Shown one piece after another: positions 52,932-63,139 of a DNA stretch of 64,000 nucleotides. A program made the translations under genes and the position numbers. This DNA is from Cellulophaga fucicola. Lineage in GTDB: Bacteria; Bacteroidota; Bacteroidia; Flavobacteriales; Flavobacteriaceae. The stretch covers positions 441,579-505,578 of the forward strand of contig NZ_FPIY01000002.1 in assembly GCF_900119145.1 (NCBI RefSeq), given 5' to 3'. How positions within the stretch are numbered: the first letter of the stretch is position 1; every line of letters begins with the position of its first letter. The notes under the pieces were generated by a model. The model searched no databases. It was given only the letters and a program-made list of their open reading frames with translations, and was not told where the DNA came from.

Positions 52932-55622
52932 TTAATCATCTGCTATATTTGGCGCTAACCATTTTAAAGCAACTTCTAATTCTATATTTTTACGAGTAGC
53001 AAAATCTGCTACCTGATCTTCTTTTATTTTCCCAACTCCAAAATAACGCGCCTCTGGATTTCCAAAATAATAACCAGAGACCGATGCCGCTGGCCACATA
53101 GCCAAACTATCTGTAAGCTCTACACCTATAGTTTCTTTAACTTTAAGAATATCCCAAATAGTAGGTTTCTCTAAATGATCTGGACACGCAGGATATCCTG
53201 GTGCTGGTCTAATACCTTTGTACTCTTCTTTAATTAAAGCCTCATTATCTAAAGCTTCATTGCTAGCATAACCCCAATGTGTAGTTCTAATTTCTTTATG
53301 TAGGCATTCTGCAAAAGCCTCTGCTAATCTATCAGCCAAAGCTTTTACCATAATAGAATTATAATCGTCTAAATCTTTACGGTACTGCTCTGCTATTTCT
53401 TCTGCCCCAAATCCTGTACTTACACAAAAACACCCCATATAATCTTCTATCCCAGTTTCTATTGGCGCAACAAAATCTGACAACGAGAAATTAGGTTTAC
53501 CTGCATACTTTTTTAACTGCTGACGCAAAGTTCTAAATGTATGTTCACCATTTGGCGTTTCTAACACTATATCATCATCATTAATAGTATTGGCTTTAAA
53601 CAAACCAAAAACAGCTTTTGCAGTAAGTAGTTTTTCATCTATAAGTTTTGTTAGCATTTCTTTAGCTTCAGCAAATAAATCTGTTGCCTGCGTACCTACA
53701 ATTTCATCTGTTAAAATATCTGGATACTTGCCGTGCAATTCCCAACTTCTAAAAAATGGTGTCCAATCTATAAACTCTCTAAGCTTATTTAAATCGTAAT
53801 CTTCTATAATCTGAATACCTAATTGGTTGGGCTTTACAATCTCAGACGTTTTCCAATCTATCTTATACTTGTTTTTACGCGCTGCCTCTATAGACAAATA
53901 CTCTTTATGTTTTGTACGTTTTAAAAACTGTTTTCTAAACTCTTCGTAATCTAGTTTTATAGTTTCTTTATACTTTTCTCCTGTCTCTTTCTTAAGCAAA
54001 TCTCCAACAACAGTTACTGCTCTAGATGCATCGTTTACATAAACAACAGCATTTTTATATTGAGGGTCAATTTTTACAGCAGTATGTGCTTTACTTGTAG
54101 TTGCGCCACCAATTAACAAAGGCACACTAAAATTCTGACGCTCCATTTCTTTGGCTAAAAAAACCATTTCATCTAAAGACGGTGTTATCAATCCGCTTAA
54201 ACCTATAACATCTACGTTGTGCTCTTTTGCTGCTTGTATAATTTTCTCTGGTGGCACCATTACACCTAAATCAACAATCTCATAATTATTACAAGCCAAG
54301 ACCACACCCACAATATTTTTACCAATATCATGTACATCTCCTTTTACGGTAGCCATTAATATTTTACCAGCATTTTTAGAATCTCCTTCTTGCGGGTTTC
54401 TAAGTTTCTCTTCTTCTATATAAGGCAGTAAATAAGCAACTGCTTTTTTCATTACTCGTGCCGACTTTACAACCTGCGGTAAAAACATTTTTCCGCTACC
54501 AAACAGATCACCAACAACGTTCATCCCAGTCATTAAATGACCTTCTATAACTTCTATTGGTTTGTCTACACTTTGCCTAGCGGCCTCTATATCTTCAACT
54601 ATATATTGATCTATTCCTTTTACCAAAGCTCTTGTAATACGATTCTGTATTGGTTCTTCTCTCCAAGATAAGTCTACCTTATTCTCTTTTGCTTTACCAA
54701 TTACAGTCTCTGCAAAATCTAGCAAACGTTCCGTAGCATCGTCTCTACGGTTTAACATTACATCTTCTACGCGCTCTAATAAATCTTTAGGAATATCATC
54801 ATAAACCTCTAACATTGTTGGATTTACAATACCCATATTCATCCCTGCTTGTATAGCGTGGTATAAAAAAACCGAGTGCATAGCCTCACGAACAGGGTTA
54901 TTACCTCTAAAAGAGAACGACACATTACTAACACCACCACTTACACTACAATGCGGTAAGTTTTCTTTAACCCAAGCGGTAGCTTCTATAAAGTCTATAG
55001 CATTAAGCTTATGCTCGTCCATACCTGTAGCAACAGGAAATATATTTAAATCAAAAATTATATCTTCAGGAGCAAAGTTTACCTTCTCTACTAAAACGTC
55101 ATAAGATCTTTTTGCTATTTCTATACGTCTTTGGTAATTATCTGCTTGCCCAACCTCATCAAAAGCCATTACAATTACAGCAGCACCATAACGCTTTATA
55201 AGTTTTGCATGGTGTATAAATTCTGCTTCGCCTTCTTTAAGACTTATAGAGTTTACCACGCATTTACCTTGCACCACTTGCAAGCCTGCTTCTATAATTT
55301 CCCATTTAGAACTGTCTATCATTATAGGAACCCTAGAAATATCTGGCTCGGCAATAATTAGATTTAAGAACTTAACCATAGCTTCTTTGCCATCTATAAG
55401 TCCGTCATCCATATTAATGTCTATAATTTGCGCACCACCTTCTACTTGGTCACGTGCAACATCTAGTGCCTCCTCGAATCTCTCTTCTTTTATTAATCTT
55501 AAAAACTTTTTAGAACCAGCTACATTGGTACGCTCACCTACATTTATAAAGTTGGTTTCTGGCGTTACCACTAAAGGCTCTAGTCCGGATAATTTTAAAT
55601 ATTTAGGTTTTAGATCTTTCAT
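52932..55622 (-). CDS. metH: Methionine synthase MetH, C-terminal part (folate, cobalamin, activation domains)
   Basis: This protein of 896 residues contains the methyltetrahydrofolate-binding domain (about 15-300, [17 protein letters not shown]), the cobalamin-binding module with the axial ligand motif [11 protein letters not shown] (His) and the SAM-dependent reactivation domain (about 590-896, [20 protein letters not shown]). It lacks the homocysteine-binding domain, which is encoded separately 1 bp upstream. Together they make a full cobalamin-dependent methionine synthase. The start is ATG in a different frame from the upstream gene. Confidence 0.95.
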   Translation of the reverse strand: MKDLKPKYLKLSGLEPLVVTPETNFINVGERTNVAGSKKFLRLIKEERFEEALDVARDQVEGGAQIIDINMDDGLIDGKEAMVKFLNLIIAEPDISRVPIMIDSSKWEIIEAGLQVVQGKCVVNSISLKEGEAEFIHHAKLIKRYGAAVIVMAFDEVGQADNYQRRIEIAKRSYDVLVEKVNFAPEDIIFDLNIFPVATGMDEHKLNAIDFIEATAWVKENLPHCSVSGGVSNVSFSFRGNNPVREAMHSVFLYHAIQAGMNMGIVNPTMLEVYDDIPKDLLERVEDVMLNRRDDATERLLDFAETVIGKAKENKVDLSWREEPIQNRITRALVKGIDQYIVEDIEAARQSVDKPIEVIEGHLMTGMNVVGDLFGSGKMFLPQVVKSARVMKKAVAYLLPYIEEEKLRNPQEGDSKNAGKILMATVKGDVHDIGKNIVGVVLACNNYEIVDLGVMVPPEKIIQAAKEHNVDVIGLSGLITPSLDEMVFLAKEMERQNFSVPLLIGGATTSKAHTAVKIDPQYKNAVVYVNDASRAVTVVGDLLKKETGEKYKETIKLDYEEFRKQFLKRTKHKEYLSIEAARKNKYKIDWKTSEIVKPNQLGIQIIEDYDLNKLREFIDWTPFFRSWELHGKYPDILTDEIVGTQATDLFAEAKEMLTKLIDEKLLTAKAVFGLFKANTINDDDIVLETPNGEHTFRTLRQQLKKYAGKPNFSLSDFVAPIETGIEDYMGCFCVSTGFGAEEIAEQYRKDLDDYNSIMVKALADRLAEAFAECLHKEIRTTHWGYASNEALDNEALIKEEYKGIRPAPGYPACPDHLEKPTIWDILKVKETIGVELTDSLAMWPAASVSGYYFGNPEARYFGVGKIKEDQVADFATRKNIELEVALKWLAPNIADD

Positions 55623-55623
55623 A

Positions 55624-56628
55624 CTACGCAGTTTCTAAAGAAATATTTCTGGGTTTGTAATCTTTTACCATGTTGGCAATAGCACTAATATGTTCTGGTG
55701 TTGTACCACAACAACCGCCTACAATATTTACCAAACTCTTTTCTACATATTCTTTTATTTGTTCTGCCATTTGTTCCGCAGTCTCATCATACTCACCAAA
55801 AGCATTTGGCAAACCTGCATTTGGATGCGCAGAAACACCAAAATCTGTTTTTGCTGCCAATACCTCTAAATGCGGTACTAATTGGTTTGCTCCTAAAGCA
55901 CAATTAAAACCAACAGATAAAATAGAAATATGACTAATAGATATTAAAAAAGCTTCTGCTGTTTGCCCAGATAATGTTCTGCCAGAGGCATCTGTAATTG
56001 TACCACTTACCATTATAGGCACATCTATATTACGTTCTTCTTTTACTTCTTCTATTGCAAAAAGTGCTGCTTTTGCGTTAAGTGTATCAAAAATGGTCTC
56101 TACAAGTAAAATATCTACACCACCATCTAACAAAGCTTCGGTTTGCTGCTTGTATGCTATTCTAAGTTCGTCAAAAGTTACACCTCTAAAACCTGGATCG
56201 TTTACATCTGGAGACATACTTGCCGTTTTATTGGTTGGCCCTATGCTACCAGCTACAAACCTTGGTTTGTGTGGTTCTTTAGCGGTAAACTCATCTGCTA
56301 CTTGCTTTGCAATACGTGCCGACTCGTAATTTAGCTCGTACACTAAATCTTCCATAAAATAGTCTGCCATTGCTATGGTTGTACCAGAGAATGTGTTGGT
56401 TTCTACAATGTCTGCCCCAGCGGCAAAATATTTACGGTGTACTTCTGCTATAGCTTCTGGTTGAGTTAGAGAGAGTAAATCGTTATTACCTTGTAATGGG
56501 TGTTCCCAGTCTGCAAAACGTTTGCCTCTAAAATCTTCTTCTGTAAATTTGTAGCGCTGCAGCATTGTACCCATGGCACCGTCTAGCACTAAAATTCTTT
56601 CTTTTAATATGTCTTGTATCTTTTTCAT
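55624..56628 (-). CDS. Methionine synthase MetH, homocysteine-binding part
   Basis: This 334-residue homocysteine S-methyltransferase domain protein corresponds to the N-terminal quarter of MetH. Zinc-binding Cys residues are in GFNCALGA and [11 protein letters not shown]. The start [13 protein letters not shown] is canonical. It ends at TAG with one base before the ATG of the next gene. The split is a true gene boundary, common in flavobacteria, though in Escherichia coli one protein has both parts. It is the first gene behind the SAM-I riboswitch. Confidence 0.93.
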   Translation of the reverse strand: MKKIQDILKERILVLDGAMGTMLQRYKFTEEDFRGKRFADWEHPLQGNNDLLSLTQPEAIAEVHRKYFAAGADIVETNTFSGTTIAMADYFMEDLVYELNYESARIAKQVADEFTAKEPHKPRFVAGSIGPTNKTASMSPDVNDPGFRGVTFDELRIAYKQQTEALLDGGVDILLVETIFDTLNAKAALFAIEEVKEERNIDVPIMVSGTITDASGRTLSGQTAEAFLISISHISILSVGFNCALGANQLVPHLEVLAAKTDFGVSAHPNAGLPNAFGEYDETAEQMAEQIKEYVEKSLVNIVGGCCGTTPEHISAIANMVKDYKPRNISLETA

Positions 56629-56733
56629 TTTACCGTTGAATCACTTTTGCGTTAAGCATTGAAGCGGCATCTTTTTGGTGCAACGGTTTGTAAAACCTGT
56701 TTGCTTAACCAAAAAATACAGCAAAAAGCCTGG

Positions 56734-56757
56734 CCATTTGTGCTTGCTAACAAATGG
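56734..56757 (-). terminator. Hairpin between SAM riboswitch and metH
   Basis: CCATTTGT and ACAAATGG pair over 8 bp (56757-56750 with 56741-56734, minus strand), followed by CCAGGCTTTTTGCTG. It may be the expression platform of the riboswitch. The T-run is offset by several bases, and an alternative AGCAA/TTGCT pairing is possible, so the mechanism is unclear. Confidence 0.45.
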
Positions 56758-56824
56758 AACGCTATAAATAAAAATATCAAGTAAGGTAAAAAGAGGAGAC
56801 TGTGAATGTCTTTCTAATTTGTGA

Positions 56825-56938
56825 GTTATCTGCCGTGTTGTTTTGTAACAACGTAGTAGAATGTAGCACCTTCTTTAAATAAGAATAAAGGGTTGCTAAG
56901 GTTTCATTGGGTCTAATCCCTCCACCTTTCTTGATAAC
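56825..56938 (-). promoter_or_regulatory. SAM-I (S-box) riboswitch
   Basis: On the minus strand the aptamer begins GTTATCAAGAAAGGTGGAGG and continues GATTAGACCCAATGAAACC, TTAGCAACC and AAGGTGCTACATTC, the conserved core of the S-box. Its end GATAAC (56830-56825) pairs with GTTATC (56938-56933) to close P1. It precedes both metH genes and metF. High S-adenosylmethionine should reduce their expression; the expression platform is not certain. Confidence 0.93.
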
Positions 56939-57016
56939 GTTTTCAGTCTATTAATGAACTAATTGAGCCGCAAAGTAACAGCACAACTTTATTATAACCA
57001 AATATTGTTGGTTATT

Positions 57017-57056
57017 TTTAAGCCTATATGCATTTTTTACACATATAGGCTTAAAA
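57017..57056. repeat. 15-bp inverted repeat behind the ferredoxin-NADP reductase gene
   Basis: TTTTAAGCCTATATG and CATATAGGCTTAAAA are reverse complements separated by about 10 nt. It ends about 9 bp after the reductase stop and is probably its terminator, though no U-run follows the stem on the minus strand. The right edge is given to within a base or two. Confidence 0.6.
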
Positions 57057-57064
57057 TTGTAATA

Positions 57065-58126
57065 TTATGATATGCTTTGGATTACTTCTTTTTTTGCTTC
57101 TTTTTTAGAACCATCAAAACCTTCTACACCACCTACGGTTGTGTATTTCATTACGTATCTTTTACCTGGATTTATAATTTGATAAGCGCTTTGGCACATT
57201 ACCGCAGCTTCATGAAAACCAGATAAAATTAATTTTAATTTACCTTTATAAGTGTTTACATCTCCAATTGCGTATACGCCTGGAATATTTGTTTGGTAGT
57301 CGTAAGAGTTATCTACTTTTATGGCATTTTTTTCTATCTCTAATCCCCAATTTCCTATTGGCCCTAGTTTAGGTGACAAACCAAATAATGGAATAAAATT
57401 ATCTACCTCTACATAGCTTTCTCCTTTTTCTTCGTCGTTATATTTTACAACAACTGCTTCTAGGTTATCGTCTCCATATAACTTGGTTACTTGTGCCTCT
57501 GTAAACAGTTTTATTTTACCAGACTTTGCTAGTTCGGCTGCTTTTTCTACTGAGTCTAACGCTCCTCTAAACTCATTTCTTCTGTGCACTAAAGACACTT
57601 CTGATGCTACGTCTGCTAAAAAAATTGCCCAGTCTAAAGCAGAATCTCCACCACCAGCAATAAGTACTTTTTTATCGCGATAAACCTCCGGATCTTTAAT
57701 CATATAAGCAACACCCTTATCTTCAAAATTAAGGATATTATCTATCTGCGGTTTTCTAGGTTCAAAAGAACCTAAACCACCTGCAATTACAACTACTGGC
57801 GCATTGTGTTTTGTACCTTTATTTGTTGTTACTACAAACGTACCATCTTCTAACTTATCTAAAGTATCTGCTCTTTCTGCTAATGTAAAACCAGGTTCAA
57901 AAGATTTTATTTGCTCCATTAAATTAGTCACCAAATCACCCGCTAGTACTTCTGGAAAACCAGGAATATCATAAATTGGTTTCTTTGGGTAAAGCTCTGA
58001 ACATTGTCCGCCTGGTTGTGGTAATGCATCTATTAAATGACATTTAAGCTTTAATAAACCTGCTTCAAAAACTGTAAACAATCCTGTTGGTCCTGCACCT
58101 ATAATTAATATATCTGTCTTAATCAT
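57065..58126 (-). CDS. Ferredoxin--NADP(+) reductase (thioredoxin reductase-like, YumC type)
   Basis: This flavoprotein of 353 residues has two nucleotide-binding loops: FAD (IIGAGPTGLFTVFEAG, residues 6-21) and NAD(P)H (IAGGGDSALDWAI, about 155-167). The redox CxxC of thioredoxin reductase is absent between them, which marks the YumC/FNR2 type. It transfers electrons between NADPH and ferredoxin. Its place beside the siroheme sulfite reductase suggests that it feeds that enzyme through ferredoxin. Length is standard. Confidence 0.9.
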   Translation of the reverse strand: MIKTDILIIGAGPTGLFTVFEAGLLKLKCHLIDALPQPGGQCSELYPKKPIYDIPGFPEVLAGDLVTNLMEQIKSFEPGFTLAERADTLDKLEDGTFVVTTNKGTKHNAPVVVIAGGLGSFEPRKPQIDNILNFEDKGVAYMIKDPEVYRDKKVLIAGGGDSALDWAIFLADVASEVSLVHRRNEFRGALDSVEKAAELAKSGKIKLFTEAQVTKLYGDDNLEAVVVKYNDEEKGESYVEVDNFIPLFGLSPKLGPIGNWGLEIEKNAIKVDNSYDYQTNIPGVYAIGDVNTYKGKLKLILSGFHEAAVMCQSAYQIINPGKRYVMKYTTVGGVEGFDGSKKEAKKEVIQSIS

Positions 58127-58164
58127 AATTTATGTTTAATATTGAGCCTTTGCTCCTTTATGCT

Positions 58165-58749
58165 TTACTTCTCTTTTTTATCTACTAACGAACTGGTAAT
58201 CTGATTCATCTTATCTACTTTTTCTTCAAAATCACCTTTTATGGTTTTTCTGTAGTCGTTTAAGTTTTGAACCATTTTATTAATATCTTCTGGTATTACG
58301 TCTTCAAAAAACTGACGTAAACGTTTTGCTGTTGTTGGCGACTTACCATTGGTAGAAATTCCAATTTTTACATTGCCCTTTGTAACAATTCCGCCCATAT
58401 AAAAATCGCAATACGGAGGGTTATCTGCTACATTCACTAATTTAAACTGAGCTCTACAATCTTTATATACCTGAACATTAACTTCTACATTATCTGTAGT
58501 TGCAACCACCATATGTTTGGCATCTAAATAACCAACATTGTACACATCTGTAATAGTGGTGACATTAAATTTATTTGCCAGTTCTAGTGTTTTTTCTGCA
58601 TACCAAGGAGAAACCATTGTTACAACAGCATCTGGACTTGACTTGGTTAAAAAACGTAGTTTTTCTTCTGCCACATTACCACCACCTACAATTAGCACGT
58701 GTAGTTGAGACGTTTTTAAAAAAACCGGATATAAATTATTGCGTTCCAT
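58165..58749 (-). CDS. Precorrin-2 dehydrogenase / sirohydrochlorin ferrochelatase
   Basis: This protein of 194 residues matches the N-terminal part of CysG and Met8p. The NAD loop VLIVGGGNVAEEKLRFL is near residues 18-34, and GKSPTTAKRLRQFFED resembles the catalytic region. It oxidises precorrin-2 and inserts iron to give siroheme. The partner methyltransferase is the next gene upstream (63 bp). The C-terminal methyltransferase domain found in CysG is encoded separately. Confidence 0.9.
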   Translation of the reverse strand: MERNNLYPVFLKTSQLHVLIVGGGNVAEEKLRFLTKSSPDAVVTMVSPWYAEKTLELANKFNVTTITDVYNVGYLDAKHMVVATTDNVEVNVQVYKDCRAQFKLVNVADNPPYCDFYMGGIVTKGNVKIGISTNGKSPTTAKRLRQFFEDVIPEDINKMVQNLNDYRKTIKGDFEEKVDKMNQITSSLVDKKEK

Positions 58750-58812
58750 TACTCTGTTTTTAGTGTTATCATTTTGTTTACTTCTTCAAAAATAACCAAT
58801 TAGCTACAACAC

Positions 58813-59595
58813 TTAATTTACTACAGCTTCTTTTATTTTTACTTCTTGTTGTACTTTTTGCAATTGTGCTCTATGCCTAACAACCTCTCCAATTACAATA
58901 ATTGCAGGATTAGACAACTCATTTTCTTGCACTACTTTTTCTATGGTTGATATGGTACCAACGCCAACTTTTTCATTAGCTGTTGTTCCGTTTTGTATAA
59001 TAGCTACCGGTGTTTCTGCTTTACCTTCTTGCTGAAATAATTCTACTATTTCTGACAATTTACCCATACCCATTAAAATTACTACTGTTGCGCTAGACTT
59101 TGCAGCCAAATGTACATCTGTAGATAATTTATGGTTTTTAGTTGTTCCTGTAATTACCCAAAAACTCTCTGAAGCTCCTCTTTTTGTAACTGGTATATTT
59201 TGAAAAGCTGGTACTGCAATTGAAGAAGATATGCCTGGAACCATAGCTACTGCTACACCGTGACTAGCGGCATACTCCATTTCTTCTGAGCCACGACCAA
59301 AAATAAATGGGTCGCCACCTTTTAAGCGCACTACATTACCGTGACTTTTTGCCCTACTAACAATAAGCTCATTAATTTGCTCTTGTTGGTAAGCATAACA
59401 TCCTTTTCTTTTGCCTACAAAAATTTGCTCTGCATTGGCAGCATACTCTAGTAAATCTTGATTCACCAAAGCATCAAACAAAACAACATCTGCATTTTGC
59501 AATGCTTTTATAGCTTTTAGCGTAATAAGCTCTGCATCTCCCGGACCTGCACCAACAACTGTTAGCAACCCTTTTATGTTTTGTTTGTTTGCCAT
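58813..59595 (-). CDS. cobA: Uroporphyrinogen-III C-methyltransferase
   Basis: This 260-residue SAM-dependent methyltransferase makes precorrin-2, the first step to siroheme. Family motifs are VGAGPGDAELITLKA, RLKGGDPFIFGRG and PGISSSIAVPA. It belongs with the sulfite reductase gene, 4 bp upstream, and the dehydrogenase/ferrochelatase gene downstream. Confidence 0.95.
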   Translation of the reverse strand: MANKQNIKGLLTVVGAGPGDAELITLKAIKALQNADVVLFDALVNQDLLEYAANAEQIFVGKRKGCYAYQQEQINELIVSRAKSHGNVVRLKGGDPFIFGRGSEEMEYAASHGVAVAMVPGISSSIAVPAFQNIPVTKRGASESFWVITGTTKNHKLSTDVHLAAKSSATVVILMGMGKLSEIVELFQQEGKAETPVAIIQNGTTANEKVGVGTISTIEKVVQENELSNPAIIVIGEVVRHRAQLQKVQQEVKIKEAVVN

Positions 59596-59599
59596 AATT

Positions 59600-61690
59600 T
59601 TAAGCTTCTGCTAATTCTTTTTCTCTATATTTTTGTACTACTTCTAAAAACACTTTAGAATCTTTAAGGTATGCTTCTGCAAACTCTTGTGTTGGTTTGT
59701 TACTTTTTATTTGCAACGCCAACTCCTCAAAAGAAGTTTTTAATTCTATTAAACCATTGGTCACAAAATGAGTATCAAAATCTTTTATAATACTTATATG
59801 TGTGTTTGTTTTTGTGTTCTGCGCTGTAAGCAATGCTTTAGCTGAGTTTACCATTGCAGAATACGAATGAAAAATACTTGCAGACCATTTTTTATCTTCT
59901 AATGCTATTGCAGCATTTTCTATTTTTTCTTCACTCTCGAATAATAAAGTCGCAATTAAATCTATAACAACACCTGCACACTCACCTACACCAATAGCTT
60001 TTTCATAACGCTCTGTATTTCCCCAGTCTATAAAATCTTCCTGAGTTAAATTATCTATAGCTGTTAAGTGCTTAAGAAAATCGTAGAAATAGTGTTCGCC
60101 TTTTTCTTTGTAGTATTCTGTAAATGATTGTCCGTTTGCATTGGCGTCAAAATCGTTTAAAATTAAACGTAGTGCCTCTGGTCCTCTTTTACTTGGCACT
60201 TTTACAACTTTATCTGCAAATACACCGTTACCATCTCCTAAATTACCACCACCTAACAATACTTGTAAAGCAGGTGCTACCAACTTATCTTTAGTACGTA
60301 CAGACATTCCTTGAAAACCTATGTTTGCCATATTGTGCTGACCACAAGCATTCATACATCCACTAATTTTAATAACAACATCTTCATTGTTTATGTATTG
60401 TGGGTATTCTGCTGTAATAACACGCTCTAACTCTGCAGCAATACCTGTACTACTTGCTATACCTAAATTACACGTATCTGTACCAGGACAAGCTGTAATG
60501 TCTGATGCCTTATTATAACCCGCTTCTACAAAACCTAATTTTTCTAATTCTGTATAAAAGAAAGGTACTAGCTCTTCTTTTACATAGGGTATTAAGATAT
60601 TTTGACGTAGTGATAAACGAAATTCTCCGGCTGCATATGCATCTACTAAATCTGCTAATTGACGTGCTTCTTCAATATAAAAATCGCCTAACTTTACTTT
60701 TATACCTAGAGCAACGTAACCTTCTTGTTTTTGAGGAACAACGTTTGTGTTTTTCCATTGCTCAAAAGCAACTGTATTTTTAATTATTACTTCTGGTACT
60801 TTAGCATTTGCTACTTTTACCTTTGGATATGCATCTACATCTATAGGAAAAGAATCTTGCGGAATTGCATTTTGTTCTTCTTCTAACAAAGCCCTAAAAC
60901 CATCTAAACCTAAATCTTTAAGTAAAAATTTCATTCGCGCTTTTGCTCTACTCTTACGTTCACCATATCTATCAAAAACACGAATAACACCATCCATTAA
61001 CGGAATAATTTTATCGGCTTCTAAAAAGGTATATAATTCTTCTGCATGGCGTGGCTGCGAACCTAAACCACCAGCTAAAAGCACTTTAAATCCTCTAACT
61101 CCATTTTCAATTTTAGCTATAAAACCAAGATCATGCATATAAGAAAGTCCCGTATCTGCATCACTAGAAGAGAAAGAAACTTTAAATTTTCTTCCCATTT
61201 CTTGACTAATAGGATTTCTTAAAAAATACTGAAACATTGCGTGTGCATACGGAGACACATCAAAAGGTTCGTCTACATCTATACCAGCAGTTTCACTAGC
61301 AGTTATATTACGTACTGCATTACCACAAGCCTCTCTAATAGTAATATCATCTTTAGCCAATTGCGCCCATAATTCTGGTGTACGCTCTATATCTACATAA
61401 TGTATTTGTATATCTTGACGCGTAGTAATATGTAAACGTCCTGTAGAATATTCTTCAGACACATCGCAAATACGTTTTAGTTGTGTAGACGTTACTTTTC
61501 CGTAAGGTAGTTTTATACGAATCATTTGTACGCCTGGCTGACGCTGACCATAGATCCCACGAGCCAAACGCAAGCTTCTAAACTTTTCTTCGTCTAATTT
61601 ACCGTCGTTAAACTGTCTAATTTTAGCTTCTAAATCAATAATATCTTTAGCTACTACTGGGTTTTCTATTTCTGTTCTAAAACTTTGCAT
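59600..61690 (-). CDS. Siroheme sulfite (or nitrite) reductase, ferredoxin type, with HEPN-like C-terminal tail
   Basis: This enzyme of 696 residues reduces sulfite to sulfide (or nitrite to ammonia) with siroheme and a [4Fe-4S] cluster. Ligands are Cys401 and Cys407 (CPGTDTC), and Cys445 and Cys449 (CMNAC). Two ferredoxin-like halves are visible (LPYGKVTSTQLKRI and VKLGDFYIEEARQLADL). Context (CysDN, siroheme genes) favours sulfite. The last 130 residues (about 565-696) are an extra helical domain (SASIFHSYSAMVNSAKALL), which homologues' annotations call HEPN. Its role is unknown. Confidence 0.9.
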   Translation of the reverse strand: MQSFRTEIENPVVAKDIIDLEAKIRQFNDGKLDEEKFRSLRLARGIYGQRQPGVQMIRIKLPYGKVTSTQLKRICDVSEEYSTGRLHITTRQDIQIHYVDIERTPELWAQLAKDDITIREACGNAVRNITASETAGIDVDEPFDVSPYAHAMFQYFLRNPISQEMGRKFKVSFSSSDADTGLSYMHDLGFIAKIENGVRGFKVLLAGGLGSQPRHAEELYTFLEADKIIPLMDGVIRVFDRYGERKSRAKARMKFLLKDLGLDGFRALLEEEQNAIPQDSFPIDVDAYPKVKVANAKVPEVIIKNTVAFEQWKNTNVVPQKQEGYVALGIKVKLGDFYIEEARQLADLVDAYAAGEFRLSLRQNILIPYVKEELVPFFYTELEKLGFVEAGYNKASDITACPGTDTCNLGIASSTGIAAELERVITAEYPQYINNEDVVIKISGCMNACGQHNMANIGFQGMSVRTKDKLVAPALQVLLGGGNLGDGNGVFADKVVKVPSKRGPEALRLILNDFDANANGQSFTEYYKEKGEHYFYDFLKHLTAIDNLTQEDFIDWGNTERYEKAIGVGECAGVVIDLIATLLFESEEKIENAAIALEDKKWSASIFHSYSAMVNSAKALLTAQNTKTNTHISIIKDFDTHFVTNGLIELKTSFEELALQIKSNKPTQEFAEAYLKDSKVFLEVVQKYREKELAEA

Positions 61691-61752
61691 CTGTCTGTTA
61701 TTATAGCTTTTTATAATTACTATTATCCTATAGGTCTAATAGGATTTTAGAT

Positions 61753-61781
61753 AAAAGAATGCTTAAAAAAAGCATTCTTTT
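61753..61781. terminator. Hairpin between cysN and the sulfite reductase gene
   Basis: AAAAGAATGCT (61753-61763) pairs with AGCATTCTTTT (61771-61781) over 11 bp with T-rich ends. It lies 16 bp past the cysN stop. It may uncouple cysDN from the reductase genes or stabilise the message. Confidence 0.75.
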
Positions 61782-61796
61782 TAGTATTTCTTCAAC

Positions 61797-63044
61797 TTAA
61801 TTTATAAATCCTGCACCAGCCGTTGTATTGGTTTGTGCATCAATTAAAATAAAAGCTCCGTTAGATTTATTATCGTTATAACTATCAAAATAAATAGGCT
61901 TGCTAAGTTTTATACTTACTTCTCCTATTTCGTTTAGAGATAGTTTGTTCTTGTTTTCTTGCTCTCCTGTATAATCTGTTGCAATAACACTGTTTATGCT
62001 GTCTATTTTAGATAGTACACGGTTGGTGTTGTGCTGTACAATATACTTTGTTCCTGGCACTAGGTTTTTACTATCCATCCAACAAACAGTAGCTGTAACT
62101 TGCTTTTCTATTTTTGGAAGTTCATCTGTTTTAACCAACATATCTCCTCTAGTAACATTAATATCACCCTCTAAAGTTATGTTTACAGAGCTACCTGCAG
62201 GTGCCTCTTCATAAGAGGTATCAAAAAAGAAAATCTCTTTTATTTTAGATTGAGTTAAAGAAGGTAAAACTGTTACAGCATCTCCAACTTTTAAACTACC
62301 ACCAGTAATTTTACCAGCGTATCCTCTAAAATCGTGAAACTCGTCTGTTTTTGGTCTAATTACTGTTTGTACAGGAAAACGAACCTTACCAGCGTCATAA
62401 ACATCTTGCGCCTCTAATTCTTCTAAATGCCCTAAAATTGTATCTCCATTGTACCAAGACATTGCATCCGTTTTGTCTACAATATTGTCACCTTTTAAGG
62501 CACTAACAGGAATATAACTAACTATTTGTTCTCCATAAGTACTCTTAGCATTTAGTGCTTCAAAATCTTTTTTGATGTTATTAAACACCTCTTCTGAATA
62601 ATCTACTAAATCCATTTTATTAACAGCAACAATTATGTTTTTTACACGTAATAAATTATTGATAAAAAAGTGGCGGTATGTTTGCTCTATAACACCTTTT
62701 CTGGCATCTATTAAAATGATAGCTACCTGAGAAGTTGATGCACCTGTAACCATATTTCTGGTATATTCTACGTGACCAGGTGTATCTGCAATAATGTAAC
62801 TTTTAGTTGGTGTTGAGAAATAGATATGAGCAACATCTATAGTAATACCTTGCTCACGTTCTGCAACTAAACCATCTGTAGCTAATGAAAAATCTAGGTA
62901 ATCGTACCCACGTTGTTCACTACTCTTTTTAATGGCTTCTAATTTATCTTCGGTAAGCGATTTTGTATCGTAAAGCAACCTACCAATTAAGGTACTTTTA
63001 CCATCATCTACACTACCTGCTGTTGCTATTTTTAGTACGTTCAT
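61797..63044 (-). CDS. cysN: Sulfate adenylyltransferase subunit 1 (GTPase)
   Basis: CysN is the GTPase that drives sulfate activation by CysD. G motifs are GSVDDGKSTLIG (G1), DTPGHVEYTRN (G3) and NKMDLV (G4), followed by EF-Tu-like domains. At 415 residues it lacks the APS kinase (CysC) domain found fused in many bacteria, so the pathway may go through APS or PAPS reductase encoded elsewhere. It lies 95 bp after cysD. Confidence 0.95.
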   Translation of the reverse strand: MNVLKIATAGSVDDGKSTLIGRLLYDTKSLTEDKLEAIKKSSEQRGYDYLDFSLATDGLVAEREQGITIDVAHIYFSTPTKSYIIADTPGHVEYTRNMVTGASTSQVAIILIDARKGVIEQTYRHFFINNLLRVKNIIVAVNKMDLVDYSEEVFNNIKKDFEALNAKSTYGEQIVSYIPVSALKGDNIVDKTDAMSWYNGDTILGHLEELEAQDVYDAGKVRFPVQTVIRPKTDEFHDFRGYAGKITGGSLKVGDAVTVLPSLTQSKIKEIFFFDTSYEEAPAGSSVNITLEGDINVTRGDMLVKTDELPKIEKQVTATVCWMDSKNLVPGTKYIVQHNTNRVLSKIDSINSVIATDYTGEQENKNKLSLNEIGEVSIKLSKPIYFDSYNDNKSNGAFILIDAQTNTTAGAGFIN

Positions 63045-63139
63045 TTTATGTGTATTAAGTATTAAGTAGCAAGTACAAGACTTTATTACTCTTACTTTTT
63101 GTTTTAAACTTATTTTTTAACTTGTATACTTTGGACTTA

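Larger units (their letters stand above)
56629..57064. other. Intergenic region with metH leader
   Basis: This 436-bp stretch has no coding gene. It holds the metH leader with hairpins (56734-56757), the SAM-I riboswitch (56825-56938), a promoter-like TACTTTG on the minus strand near 56971-56977, an AACCAA/TTGGTT inverted repeat (about 56995-57016) and a 15-bp inverted repeat behind the reductase gene. Confidence 0.7.

Noticed and set aside
55620-55627. metH split as a sequencing frameshift
   Set aside because: A stop, a start and natural domain boundary occur here and the same split is known in other flavobacteria; still, frames differ, so it is listed as a point to verify.
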